A DNA stretch of 64,000 bases, taken from positions 62,001 to 126,000 of the forward strand of contig NZ_FNCN01000003.1 in the NCBI RefSeq assembly GCF_900100605.1, in the 5' to 3' direction. Positions within the stretch are counted from its first letter, which is position 1. Every line of letters starts with the position of its first letter. Made by a program: the position numbers and the translations under genes. Positions 25,084-33,411 of the stretch are shown here, in pieces. The DNA is from Sinosporangium album (lineage in GTDB: Bacteria > Actinomycetota > Actinomycetes > Streptosporangiales > Streptosporangiaceae). Below the pieces are notes generated by a model. It searched no databases, had not been told where the DNA came from, and saw nothing but the letters and a program-made list of their open reading frames with translations.

Positions 25084-26583
25084 ATGAGTCAGACTGATCC
25101 GCGTGTCACCTCGGTGGCGCCGCGAGCCCGCCGCCTGGCGCTCTCGGGCGTCCTCGCCCTCGTCGTGGGCGCTTCTCTGGTGAACGGCGCCGCTCCGGCC
25201 GGCGCGGCGGAGGTCCCGCTGTCGCAGAACCGTCCGGCCACCGCCTCCTCGATGGAGCGCGGCGACCTGTCGGCGGCGGCTGCGGTCGACGGCAAGGCGA
25301 ACACCCGCTGGTCGAGCGAGTTCAGTGACCCCCAGTGGCTGCAGGTGGACCTGGGCAAGACCACCGCGATCGAAAAAATAGTGATCAACTGGGAACGCTC
25401 GTACGCCAAGGCGTTCCGGATCCAGACCGCCGTCAGCGCCAATGGCCCGTGGAAGACGGTGTACAGCACCAGGGCGGGCAGGGGCGGCGCCCAGACCGTC
25501 AACGTGTCGGCCACCGGCCGGTACGTGCGGCTGTATGCGACCAAGCGGTCCGGCCGGTACGGCGTCTCGTTGTGGGAGTTCCAGGTCTTCGGCACCGGCT
25601 CGGATACCCCGACCCCGACCCCGACTTCGACCTCGACCTCGCGCCCGACCCCGACCTCGCGCCCGACCTCGCCTCCGACCCCGACCAAGCCGGCCCAGCC
25701 GACGCCCAGCACCCCCGCGACCCCTGGCACGCCTGCCGCCGGCTGGGTGCCGGTGAACCAGGCCGAATGGAAGAAGGCCCTGGACGCATACAACAAGGTC
25801 ACACCCCAGGCGGTTCCCGCGGGCATCGTGAGAGTCCCCGAGTTCCACACCGACTGCACGGTGTCCAACGAGCTCAAGGACGACCCGATCGTCCTGCCCG
25901 GCTTGCCTGGCGCCTCCCACATGCACACCTTCTTCGGTCCGAAGGTGACGGCGACCACCACGCCGGAAGACCTGCTCGCGAGTTCCACGACCTGCAACGC
26001 GCCTGGGGACAAGAGCGCCTACTGGGTGCCGCAACTGACGCGTAACGGCACTCCGGTCCCGGTGAAGGACTTCCGCGTGTACTACGGCTCCCGGCTCAAG
26101 GACCCCTCGGACGTCGTGCCCTTCCCGCCGGGTCTGGTCGCTGTGCAAGGCGATGCGAAGCGGCAGGTAGCCACGGGGAAGGGCGCCCCCGGCCAGTTCT
26201 GGTGCGCCGGCAGCGCGGAGATCGGACGCAGCGCCGACGGCAACTGGCCTGTTTGCGCAAAGGGCGGCAACCTGATCTACCAACTGATGTTCCAGGACTG
26301 CTGGGACGGCAAGCACATCGATTCGCCTGACCACAAGTCGCACATGGGGCCGATGAAGGACGGCAGGTGCTCCGGCGCCTATCCGGTTGCGGTGCCCAAC
26401 ATCTCGCTCATGGTCAACTACAACTCCCTCGGCGGTGACGGCCTGGCGCTGTCGTCTGGCCTGCCGTCCTCGATGCACGGGGACTTCATGAACGCGTGGC
26501 AGCCGGAGAAACTCGGCGCGCTCGTAAAGGTGTGCATCAACGCCAACGCCAAGTGCGGCACCACGCCCGGCTGGGGCCGCTAA
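25084..26583 (+). CDS. Secreted discoidin (F5/8 type C) plus DUF1996 protein
   Basis: 499 residues. A signal peptide spans residues 1-39 (RARRLALSGVLALVVGAS ... APAGAA). Residues 40-170 form a F5/8 type C carbohydrate-binding domain (NRPATASSME, WLQVDLGKTTAIEKIVINW, GRYVRLYATKR). A Pro/Thr linker (about 172-222) leads to a DUF1996 domain with the diagnostic SHMHTFFG and later CPDxG-like Cys-containing segments (FQDCWDGK, DHKSHMG). DUF1996 occurs in fungal and actinobacterial secreted proteins, enzyme activity unknown. Codons 28-59 are in a 96-bp inverted repeat shared with a truncated paralogue. Divergent from the sigma-GH128 gene. Confidence 0.92.
   Translation: MSQTDPRVTSVAPRARRLALSGVLALVVGASLVNGAAPAGAAEVPLSQNRPATASSMERGDLSAAAAVDGKANTRWSSEFSDPQWLQVDLGKTTAIEKIVINWERSYAKAFRIQTAVSANGPWKTVYSTRAGRGGAQTVNVSATGRYVRLYATKRSGRYGVSLWEFQVFGTGSDTPTPTPTSTSTSRPTPTSRPTSPPTPTKPAQPTPSTPATPGTPAAGWVPVNQAEWKKALDAYNKVTPQAVPAGIVRVPEFHTDCTVSNELKDDPIVLPGLPGASHMHTFFGPKVTATTTPEDLLASSTTCNAPGDKSAYWVPQLTRNGTPVPVKDFRVYYGSRLKDPSDVVPFPPGLVAVQGDAKRQVATGKGAPGQFWCAGSAEIGRSADGNWPVCAKGGNLIYQLMFQDCWDGKHIDSPDHKSHMGPMKDGRCSGAYPVAVPNISLMVNYNSLGGDGLALSSGLPSSMHGDFMNAWQPEKLGALVKVCINANAKCGTTPGWGR
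25166..25261 (+). repeat. 96-bp inverted repeat, left copy
   Basis: Covers the end of the signal peptide and start of the discoidin domain. It pairs with 28802-28897 in opposite orientation at 94 of 96 positions. Confidence 0.95.
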
Positions 26584-26661
26584 CCGATCCCCGTCGCTCC
26601 CCGGCACGCAGCGCTGGCGCAGTCGCATGTCTCCGACTACGTGACAGGAGTGATCACCGCT

Positions 26662-26694
26662 AGTCGGGGCCCGGCGTATCGCCGGGCCCCGACT
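26662..26694. terminator. Strong hairpin terminator
   Basis: Perfect 14-bp arms AGTCGGGGCCCGGC and GCCGGGCCCCGACT around a 5-nt loop, 80 bp after the DUF1996 stop and 33 bp before the DUF305 gene. No long T-run, as is common in high-GC actinomycetes. Confidence 0.85.
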
Positions 26695-26726
26695 CATACC
26701 CGGCAGTCGGCCGGAACGGAGGGACA

Positions 26727-27347
26727 ATGAAACCGGCCACTGTGGGCCTGCCGGTGCTCGCCGTGCTCACCCTGCTACTGCTCGCGCGATGCGTCGCGGC
26801 ACCGTCGAGCCACTCGGCCGCCGGCCACGGGTGGCCGCCTGTGGCCGCGACGTCCCAGTCGCAGGCCGCCCCCACCTCCGCGACTTACAACGCCACCGAC
26901 GTCGCATGGCTGCAATTGATCATTCCGATGACCCGACAGGCGCTGCCCGTATTCGACGCGGCCCCCAGGAGGACCTCGAACCCCCTGATCGTCCAACTCG
27001 CCGCACAGATGGGCAACGAACATCGTGCCCAGTTGCGCACGCTGCAGAGCCTGCTGCGGCGGGCCGGCGTGCCTGACGTTAACATGCACGCGGGGCACAA
27101 CATGCCAGGCATGGTCACCATCGCCGAGCTGGGCGACGGCACCCGGACGAAGGACGCCGCGTTCGACCGGTTCTTCACCGAGCACATCGGGGAGTACCTC
27201 CGGCAATCCGTCTCGCTGGCGGAAGGCGTACAAGGCGCGGGAGCCGACCGGGACACCAAGGCGTTCGCCGTCACCGTGGGCAGGGCCCGCGCCGCCGACC
27301 TGGACCGCCTCACCGGCGCCCCCAAAGCCACCCTCGTGGGCCGCTGA
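26727..27347 (+). CDS. DUF305 (ferritin-like fold) exported protein
   Basis: 206 residues. The N-terminus is hydrophobic (LPVLAVLTLLLLARCVAA) and LARC could be a lipobox, so a lipoprotein is possible. The body matches DUF305: WLQLIIPMTRQALPVFD, LAAQMGNEHRAQLRTLQSLLRRAGV, HNMPGMVT, FDRFFTEHIGEYLRQSVSLAEG. Usual members carry HH motifs (MIPHHxxA) that bind metal; here the first helix lacks them (IPMTRQA), so the copper or iron role is doubtful. Next gene is a ferric-reductase-like protein 21 nt downstream. Confidence 0.85.
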   Translation: MKPATVGLPVLAVLTLLLLARCVAAPSSHSAAGHGWPPVAATSQSQAAPTSATYNATDVAWLQLIIPMTRQALPVFDAAPRRTSNPLIVQLAAQMGNEHRAQLRTLQSLLRRAGVPDVNMHAGHNMPGMVTIAELGDGTRTKDAAFDRFFTEHIGEYLRQSVSLAEGVQGAGADRDTKAFAVTVGRARAADLDRLTGAPKATLVGR

Positions 27348-27368
27348 ACAAAACCCCAGAGAGGCAAC

Positions 27369-28784
27369 GTGCGCACTACCGCCGACCAGCACACCGTCCG
27401 CGTCTCCGGCACACGCTTACGCCGACGGCGGCGACGGCGACGCGAGGCTCCCGACCGTTCACCTGCCGGTACGCGCGCCAACCTGGACCGGGTGGTCATC
27501 CTCTTCATCTACTCGGGGGTGGCCGCCGCGACCGCGGGCTGCTGGAGCGAGCTCGGCTCGGTCACCGGGCTCGCTGCCTGGCTGAGCTGGGTGGGCCGGC
27601 TCACCGGGCTACTCGCCGGATACCTCTGCGCCGTGCTGCTCGGGCTCATGGCCCGCATCCCGGCGCTGGACCGCGGGGTCGGCACCGATCGACTGGCCCG
27701 CTGGCACGCGACGGCCGGCCGGTACACCATCTCTCTGTCGCTGATCCACATGACATTCGCCACGGCGGCGTACGCCGTACGCAATGGTGTCGGCCCGTTC
27801 GACGGTGCGCTCACACTTGTCCTGACCGGCCCGGCCCTACTGGAGGCGACCGTCGCGATCATCTTGTTGGCCGGTGTCGCGGTCATCTCGATGCGCGAGG
27901 TCCGGCGCCGGGTCAGCTACGAGGTCTGGCACTACCTGCACTTCGCCACCTACGGGGCGGTCTTTCTCGCATTCGCCCACCAGCTCACCGGCCCGGACTT
28001 CGACGCGAACCCGCTCATGGGGCTGTTCTGGTGGACGCTCTACCTGGCGGTCTGCGGGGCGCTGATCTGGTACCGCTTCCTCACCCCGGTACGGCGTGCC
28101 CTGCGGCACCGGTTGCGAGTCGCGCACGTGCGGGTGGAGTCGCCCGAGGTGGTGTCGGTCTACCTGACCGGCGAGCACTTGGACGAGCTGGACGCCGAGC
28201 CGGGCCAGTTCCTGCGGTGGCGGTTCCTCACTCCGGGCATGTGGTGGACCGCCAACCCCTACTCGCTCTCCGCCCCGGCCAACCCCCGCTTCTTGCGCAT
28301 CACGGTCAAGGGGGTCGGGAAACACAGCCGCGCGCTGGCTCACCTGCGTCCCGGCACCCGGGTCTGGGCCGAGGGCCCCTACGGCGCGCTCACCGCCGCG
28401 CGGCTGCGCCGGCGGCGCGTACTGCTCATCGGAGGCGGGGTGGGCATCAGCCCGTTGCGCGCCCTGTTCGAGACGCTGCCCGGCGAGGTGACCCTGGTCT
28501 ACCTGGCCCGCAGGGACGAGGACCTGGTGCTCCGCAGCGAGCTGGACGCCATCGCCGAGAGACGCGGCGCCCACATCCACTACACGGTGGACGACCCGTA
28601 CGGCTCCACCAACGGCAGGTCCGTCCCCCTGACCGGTCGGGCCCTGCGGGCCCTGATCCCCGGCCTGCCCGAGCACGACGTCTATCTGTGCGGCCCGAGC
28701 GGGATGACGACGGCGGCGCGACACGCCCTGCGCCGCGCCGGCGTTCCCCGCCGCCGCATCCACATCGAATGCTTCGACTTCTGA
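27369..28784 (+). CDS. Ferric-reductase-like transmembrane oxidoreductase (FAD/NAD(P)H)
   Basis: 471 residues from GTG 27369. An Arg-rich start is followed by six membrane helices (about 40-240) with His residues suited to heme binding (ARWHATAGRY, SLIHMTFA, VWHYLHFATYG, LAFAHQL). The cytoplasmic half is a ferredoxin-reductase module: FAD motif NPYSLSAPA, NAD(P) motif LIGGGVGISPLRAL and C-terminal DVYLCGPSGMT ... HIECFDF. It would pass electrons from NAD(P)H across the membrane to iron or another acceptor. Coupled with the DUF305 gene. Confidence 0.9.
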   Translation: MRTTADQHTVRVSGTRLRRRRRRRREAPDRSPAGTRANLDRVVILFIYSGVAAATAGCWSELGSVTGLAAWLSWVGRLTGLLAGYLCAVLLGLMARIPALDRGVGTDRLARWHATAGRYTISLSLIHMTFATAAYAVRNGVGPFDGALTLVLTGPALLEATVAIILLAGVAVISMREVRRRVSYEVWHYLHFATYGAVFLAFAHQLTGPDFDANPLMGLFWWTLYLAVCGALIWYRFLTPVRRALRHRLRVAHVRVESPEVVSVYLTGEHLDELDAEPGQFLRWRFLTPGMWWTANPYSLSAPANPRFLRITVKGVGKHSRALAHLRPGTRVWAEGPYGALTAARLRRRRVLLIGGGVGISPLRALFETLPGEVTLVYLARRDEDLVLRSELDAIAERRGAHIHYTVDDPYGSTNGRSVPLTGRALRALIPGLPEHDVYLCGPSGMTTAARHALRRAGVPRRRIHIECFDF

Positions 28785-28790
28785 ACGCTG

Positions 28791-28991
28791 TTATACCGGG
28801 GCGCGCTCCATCGAGGAGGCGGTGGCCGGACGGTTCTGCGACAGCGGGACCTCCGCCGCGCCGGCTGGAGCGGCGCCGTTCACCAGAGATGCGCCCATGA
28901 TGAAGGCGGGGACGCCTACGAGCCGGACACGGCGAACCTGCCAAGCGGCTCCGCGAACCGGTGCGGCACAACGCTGAACAATCTCGCTCAT
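28791..28991 (-). pseudogene. Truncated paralogue of the discoidin-DUF1996 gene
   Basis: 66 codons: ATG with an AAGGA ribosome site, a signal-peptide-like segment (VRLVGVPAFIMGASLVNG), then AEVPLSQNRPATASSMER identical to the DUF1996 gene product, then three codons and a stop. Everything after the start of the discoidin domain is missing. The N-terminal 32 residues differ from the intact gene while the shared part is almost identical in DNA, which points to gene conversion or inversion through the repeat. Confidence 0.82.
28802..28897 (-). repeat. 96-bp inverted repeat, right copy
   Basis: Reverse-complement copy of 25166-25261 with two mismatches, in the same reading frame of the truncated paralogue. 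Confidence 0.95.
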
Positions 28992-29469
28992 GAGAGATGA
29001 AATCCTTCGTCGGGGGATGCGGGGAGCCGACGACACGGCATCGCATGGGCGAAAGAACGGGCGCGTACGCGGGCATACGGGCGCCACATGGCCTCCCTCG
29101 TTGCCAATGTCCCGCGCCTCCCCCTCTTCGGGCACGCCCGGCGGACGGACGCCATCTGCTCCTTCCTAGGAGACCCGCCGGCCGACCGGCGATAACGGAA
29201 ATATGGGGATGGGCGGGCACTCCGCAGCGAAGCTGTGAGCGGTTCGCCACCTGCGTCGCCGGAACGCGAGCGTTCATGGGGAGCAGGATGGAGGACAGCG
29301 TCGGCCTCGACAGGGGTACCGGACATCACCGGTACCGGCGATGTCCGAACTCGCTCATGAGAACGAGGAGAAAGAAGAGAAATCGGTCGCACCGGCGATG
29401 CGCCAGACGGCAGGCGATCACTACGGTGGTGCACCGTCCGATCGACTAGCTCCTACATGGAGATTTGCC
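28992..29469. other. Intergenic region with a long palindrome
   Basis: About 480 bp. It holds the promoter side of the truncated paralogue (leftward) and of the serine hydrolase remnant (rightward), plus the 28-bp palindrome at 29320-29347. No gene could be supported. Confidence 0.5.
29320..29347. promoter_or_regulatory. 28-bp near-perfect palindrome
   Basis: Arms CGGACATCACCGGT and ACCGGCGATGTCCG, 13 of 14 pairs complementary. A second overlapping inverted repeat (GGTACCGG ... CCGGTACC, 29316-29337) uses the same core. Likely operator upstream of the truncated hydrolase at 29470. Confidence 0.6.
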
Positions 29470-30072
29470 GTGAAACCGACCCTGGCCTGTCTCACCCTCG
29501 CTGCCGCCATGGCGGTCACGTCTTCGACCGCCGTGCCTTCGGCTGCCGCCCACGCGGCCACGCCGGCCAAGGCCCGCACGCTCACCCAGGCGCCCACGCC
29601 CACCTCCCCCGCCCACAAGGGCTACCAGTCGGTGCCCGCCGGGTTCGAGGACGCCATCCCCTACGGCGAGGGCCACGTGGTGGACATGACCGACTCCAGC
29701 GTCACCTCCACTTGGGCCTCGGGCGACCTTATCTCGACGGTGGCGGACCTGGAGAGATTCGTCAAGGCGCTGTTCTCCGGCAAGGTCGTGCAGCCTGCGC
29801 AGCTCGAAGCGATGTTCACCGTCCCCGGCGTGATGATGCACGACGAGTGCGGCAACCAGCCGGCTATATACACCTCTGGCCTGAGCCGGATGGTGCTGCC
29901 CGGCGGGATCGTCGCTTACGGCAAGACCGGCGCCCGTTACGGGTACGCGGCCGGCGTGGGGGCCACCCGCGACCTGAGCAGGACGCTGGTCTACTCCGTC
30001 AACTCCACCGACGCCAAGGCCTCCGGTCAGAACCAGCGCACCCTGGGCATCGCGCTGGCCGCCTTCTCCTGA
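29470..30072 (+). pseudogene. Serine beta-lactamase-like hydrolase, internally deleted
   Basis: 200 codons from GTG 29470. A signal peptide (VKPTLACLTLAAAMAV ... AAAHAA) is joined directly to the C-terminal half of a D-alanyl-D-alanine carboxypeptidase/class C beta-lactamase-like enzyme: VVDMTDSSVTSTWASGDLIS, LERFVKALFSG, YGKTGARYGYAAGVG. The N-terminal catalytic region with SxxK and YxN, normally about 150-200 residues, is absent, while the frame is intact. It is therefore probably inactive as a peptidase. It lies in a region with other truncated genes. Confidence 0.75.
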
Positions 30073-30167
30073 CCTTCCCCCTACGACCTGGTGGCCTTGA
30101 CCCACGTCCCACATCACGTCCGCACACAGCCACCGTGCCTCCTGGGCGCGCACCTGGTCGGCTGCGA

Positions 30168-30197
30168 GCAGGGAAGGCGTGGGCAGGGAAGGCGTGG
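30168..30197. repeat. 15-bp tandem duplication
   Basis: GCAGGGAAGGCGTGG twice head to tail, followed by GCAG, immediately before the integrase remnant. Confidence 0.8.
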
Positions 30198-30510
30198 GCA
30201 GAGTCCGAGGTGGTGTTCACCCGGAGGCTCGGCGAGCCGCCGCGGGAGGAGTTTATTTCCCAGCGAATTCGAGATCCTCGTGCGCCGGGTCGGCCTGCCA
30301 TCCATCCGATTCCACGATCTCCGCCACTGCTTGGCGACCTTCGGACTGGCGACCGGTGTGGATATGAAGGAGATCTCGGCGATGCTCGGGCATTCGCGTC
30401 ACAGCTTCACCGCAGATACCTACGCCTCAGTGCTGCCCGAGCCGACTCAGGCAGCCGCTGAGGCGACCGTGGCGATCAGCCCACGTCGGTCACGGAGGAC
30501 AGGTTCCTGA
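30198..30510 (+). pseudogene. Tyrosine recombinase (phage-type integrase) remnant, frameshifted
   Basis: The C-terminal part of an integrase. The first stretch VVFTRRLGEPPREEFISQR is in one frame up to 30266; after one extra base near 30267 the next frame continues FEILVRRVGLPSIRFHDLRH, then ATGVDMKEISAMLGHSRHSFTADTYASVL. The HDLRH box and the tyrosine (ADTY) of the catalytic set remain, but the N-terminal two thirds are gone. It ends 53 bp from the 3' end of tRNA-Arg, the usual place for an integrase of an element integrated at that tRNA. Confidence 0.85.
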
Positions 30511-30562
30511 CCGGATGGTCCGGCAATGGTCTGCCGGACCACGCGTGGATCACCTCCGCACC

Positions 30563-30639
30563 TGGCGCGCCCTGCAGGATTCGAACCTGCGACCGTCGGA
30601 TTAGAAGTCCGATGCTCTCTCCAGCTGAGCTAAGGGCGC
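30563..30639 (-). tRNA. tRNA-Arg (anticodon TCT)
   Basis: Cloverleaf read on the minus strand: acceptor GCGCCCT / AGGGCGC, D arm with GCTCAGCTGGAGAGAGC, anticodon stem TCGGA-CTTCTAA-TCCGA with TCT, T arm CAGGTTCGAATCCTG, discriminator G, and an encoded CCA at 30563-30565. It reads AGA codons. Its 3' end faces the integrase remnant, so it is a probable attachment site. Confidence 0.97.
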
Positions 30640-31266
30640 TCTCGCCTAATTGTGCATGATCCTGGGAGTGAATACGTATCCGGATTCGGTTGGCGTGTCT
30701 CACACCCCTGTCGGGAACGGGGGTGTACCAAACCTGACCGGGGCGGATGCGGCGGGAGGCCATGAGAACTTTGCCATGTATTTCCCGATTGTGACAGAAG
30801 GGTCTCGCCTGTCGATCAGGATGAGCGCCCCACATGATGTCGTACGGCGCGGTCGCGTCCATGGGCGGGAGCCGTACGCGCCGTTCGGCGGTCTCGGGCG
30901 AGGCTGTCTCCGGGCCGGTCCGATACTTGTCGCCGTCAAGGGAATCTATGGGCGGGTCGCGCGCGGCCTTGGCCCATGGCTTGGGGCCTTCGGGAAGCCG
31001 GGACGGAGTCCGTACGGTGGTCCCGATGATCCCCGAGGTGGCGATATGTGTACGGCCGGGCCGGTGGGGGCCGTGGCGGGGACCGACGGCAGGGGAGGGC
31101 GCACGGGCGGTACGGCTATCGCGATAAGGATGGATCTGCCCTTCAACGTGCTTGTAAGGGTAGTTATCCACCTGCTTGGATACCAGTATCCGTTGTCCCT
31201 GTGACCGGTTGATATTTGTCTTCACTGCCCCCCGAAATCGCTCCCACTCCGGTAATCTGCGGTCGC
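30640..31266. other. Gene-free stretch right of tRNA-Arg
   Basis: About 630 bp. Frames of 97-268 codons are open on both strands but have no recognisable domain and biased Arg/Pro/Gly composition. A small inverted repeat (ACACCCC / GGGGTGT, 30702-30725) is present. This side probably holds the tRNA promoter and that of the phosphotransferase gene. I see nothing else. Confidence 0.5.
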
Positions 31267-32100
31267 ATGGTCGGCGCGACACTGCAACGTGATCTCTGTT
31301 CCACGAGTCATGAAGGCCGAGCGGAGATCCCTCTGACCGGGGGCGACGTGACCGAGGGCGTTGTCCGGGTCGGAGCCACGGTCCGCAGGCCCGCGCGCGC
31401 CTCGACCGGAGCCGTGCACGCGCTGCTGCGCCACCTCGCGGCGGAGGGGTTCACGCAGGCCCCGCGCGTGTTGGGGGTCGATGAGCTGGGCCGTGAGGTG
31501 CTCACCTACGTGGAGGGCGAGACGGTCTCGCGTCCGCTGCGGCCCCACGTGGTGGGGGAGGAGTCGTTGGCAGCCCTCGCGGAGCTGCTGCGGCGGCTGC
31601 ACGATGCCACGGAGGGGTTCGTTCCGCCCCGCGACGCGGTGTGGGAGAAGGGCTCGAACGACGACGCCGACCCTGAAGTCATCGGCCATTGCGACATAAC
31701 CCCGGAGAACGTGATTTTTCGCGACTGGCTGCCTTATGCGCTGATCGATTTTGACCTGGCCAGACCCACGACCCGCCTCTTCGACGTCGTCACCACGCTG
31801 AGACACTGGGCGCCCCTCGCCGACCCCGTCGACCGCGACCCGCTCCAGCGCTCGCTCGACGTCCCGGCCAGGGTGCGCCTTTTCTGCGACGCGTACGGCA
31901 TGAGCCCCCGTGACCGCCGTCGCCTCACCGAGGTCGCCCGCCTCCGCTTCACCCGCGCCTACGCCTCCATGCGCGAACGCGCCGAGACCCACGGCGGCGG
32001 CTGGGCCCGCATGTGGGCCCAGGGCGCGGGAGAGCGCCTCCGCCGCGCCTCCGCCTGGCTCGACGAGCACGAGGAAACCCTGCACGCCCACCTCGTCTGA
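31267..32100 (+). CDS. Aminoglycoside phosphotransferase (APH)-family protein
   Basis: 277 residues from ATG 31267. Kinase-like fold: AEGFTQAPRVLGVDELGREVLTYVEGE, catalytic loop GHCDITPENVIFRD (HxDxxxxN type) and metal-binding IDFDLARP. Family members phosphorylate aminoglycosides, choline, macrolides or other small molecules; this one belongs to the chromosomally common group of unknown substrate, so drug resistance should not be assumed. Divergent neighbours are tRNA-Arg and, downstream, cbiB 115 bp away. Confidence 0.85.
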   Translation: MVGATLQRDLCSTSHEGRAEIPLTGGDVTEGVVRVGATVRRPARASTGAVHALLRHLAAEGFTQAPRVLGVDELGREVLTYVEGETVSRPLRPHVVGEESLAALAELLRRLHDATEGFVPPRDAVWEKGSNDDADPEVIGHCDITPENVIFRDWLPYALIDFDLARPTTRLFDVVTTLRHWAPLADPVDRDPLQRSLDVPARVRLFCDAYGMSPRDRRRLTEVARLRFTRAYASMRERAETHGGGWARMWAQGAGERLRRASAWLDEHEETLHAHLV

Positions 32101-32215
32101 CCTGCCCAGTCCGCCACCGCACCGCACCGGGGCGGCGCGGGTCCCCCCCGGGGACACCCCCGCCTGGCCCCGTCCCGTGAACCGCGCACCCCTCCCTGCG
32201 GTACCCTCAGGTCCC

Positions 32216-33319
32216 ATGACGGCCGCGCCCCCGCCTCCCGAGCCCCGTGCAGTGGGCTTCGCGGGCTGGGTGAGGTGCGCCGCGCCGACTTCCCGCGCCC
32301 TGGGCTCGGCGGCTTCGCGCCTGCCCGCTCCCCGCGCCCTCGGCCTGCTCGCCGGGGTCGCGCTCGACGCCGTCTTCGCCGACCCGCGCAGGGGCCACCC
32401 CGTCGCGCTGTTCGGCCGGGCCGCCGCTGCCCTCGAACGTCGGCTTTACGGCGACGCCAAGGCTTACGGCGTGGCCCACACGGCCCTGTGCGTGGGCGCC
32501 GTCGCCGTGGTCGGGGTGGCCGCCGAACGGGCCACCCGCCGCAGCCCCCTGGCCCGCGCGGCCGTGACCGCCGCCGCGACCTGGGCGGTCCTCGGCGGCA
32601 CCAGCCTCGCCCGGGAGGGCGTGGCCATGGCCGAGGCGTTGGAGGCCGACGACCTCCCGCGGGCCCGGGCCAGGCTGTCCCACCTGTGCGGCCGCGATCC
32701 GTCGGAGCTGGAGGCCGCCGAGCTGGCGCGGGCCACCGTGGAGTCGGTCGCCGAGAACACCTCCGACGCCGTGGTCGCCCCGCTGCTGTGGGGGGCGGTG
32801 GCCGGCGTGCCGGGCCTGCTCGCCTACCGCGCGGTCAACACCTTGGACGCGATGGTGGGGCACCGCTCGCCGCGCTACGAGCGGTTCGGGTGGGCCGCCG
32901 CCCGCCTCGACGACGCGGCCAACCTTGTGCCGGCGCGGGCCGCTGGAGCTCTTGCCGTGCTTGCGTCGCCGCTGGTCGGCGGCTCGCCGCGGCGCACGGC
33001 GCGGGTGCTGGCGCGCGACGGCCACCGGCATCCGAGCCCCAACGCGGGTCGCTGCGAGTCGGCGTTCGCCGGGGCGCTCGGGGTGACGCTCGGCGGCGTC
33101 AACGTGTACGGCTCGCGCGTCGAGCACCGCCCCGAGATGGGCGACGGCCGCAAGCCCGATGTCTCCGACATCCGCAGATCGGTGCGGCTGGCCAGAGCCG
33201 TCTCCCTGGCCGCGGCCGGCGTGGCCGCCGCCGTCGCCATGAGATCCACCGCGGGATCCGCTGTGAGATCCGCCATGAGATCTGCCATGAGATTCGCCGT
33301 GAGATCGAACTGCCGCTGA
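32216..33319 (+). CDS. cbiB: Adenosylcobinamide-phosphate synthase (CbiB/CobD)
   Basis: 367 residues from ATG 32216. Inner-membrane enzyme that attaches the aminopropanol (phosphate) arm to adenosylcobyric acid in B12 synthesis. Landmarks: DAVFADPRRGHPVALFG, ATVESVAENTSDAVVAPLLW, YRAVNTLDAMVGHRSPRYERFGW, DGHRHPSPNAGRCESAFAGAL, GDGRKPDVSDIRRS. Hydrophobic segments fit four to five helices. The N-terminal 35 residues are a Pro/Ala-rich extension. The C-terminus encodes a degenerate tetrapeptide repeat ((V/M)RSA) from a 12-bp tandem DNA repeat at 33263-33307. cobQ follows 92 bp downstream. Confidence 0.95.
   Translation: MTAAPPPPEPRAVGFAGWVRCAAPTSRALGSAASRLPAPRALGLLAGVALDAVFADPRRGHPVALFGRAAAALERRLYGDAKAYGVAHTALCVGAVAVVGVAAERATRRSPLARAAVTAAATWAVLGGTSLAREGVAMAEALEADDLPRARARLSHLCGRDPSELEAAELARATVESVAENTSDAVVAPLLWGAVAGVPGLLAYRAVNTLDAMVGHRSPRYERFGWAAARLDDAANLVPARAAGALAVLASPLVGGSPRRTARVLARDGHRHPSPNAGRCESAFAGALGVTLGGVNVYGSRVEHRPEMGDGRKPDVSDIRRSVRLARAVSLAAAGVAAAVAMRSTAGSAVRSAMRSAMRFAVRSNCR
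33263..33307 (+). repeat. 12-bp tandem repeat in the cbiB 3' end
   Basis: Units GTGAGATCCGCC, ATGAGATCTGCC, ATGAGATTCGCC and a partial GTGAGATCG in frame, encoding VRSA MRSA MRFA VRS. Probably length-variable by slippage and outside the enzyme core. Confidence 0.85.
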
Positions 33320-33329
33320 CGCGGTGTGA

Positions 33330-33347
33330 CACCGGCGTAGGCCGGTG
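33330..33347. terminator. Hairpin between cbiB and cobQ
   Basis: CACCGGC-GTAG-GCCGGTG, perfect 7-bp stem, 11 nt after the cbiB stop, without a T-run. It could be a weak terminator or an mRNA-processing structure in the operon. Confidence 0.4.
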
Positions 33348-33411
33348 ACATCGTGGCCATTGGGCCATGAAAGAGTCTCGACGCTATCGAAACACGACAA
33401 GGTAGGCGTTC

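Noticed and set aside
29341-29469. Upstream extension of the truncated hydrolase (start at 29341)
   Set aside because: It would put 43 charged residues before a clear signal peptide; GTG 29470 directly before the hydrophobic segment is far more likely.
30476-31282. Long frames on both strands right of tRNA-Arg (also 30650-31204)
   Set aside because: One runs through the tRNA gene itself; none has a recognisable domain or plausible start.
33320-33411. Cobalamin riboswitch before cobQ or cbiB
   Set aside because: No B12-box (GCCACTG) or the expected multi-helix element; only a short hairpin is present.
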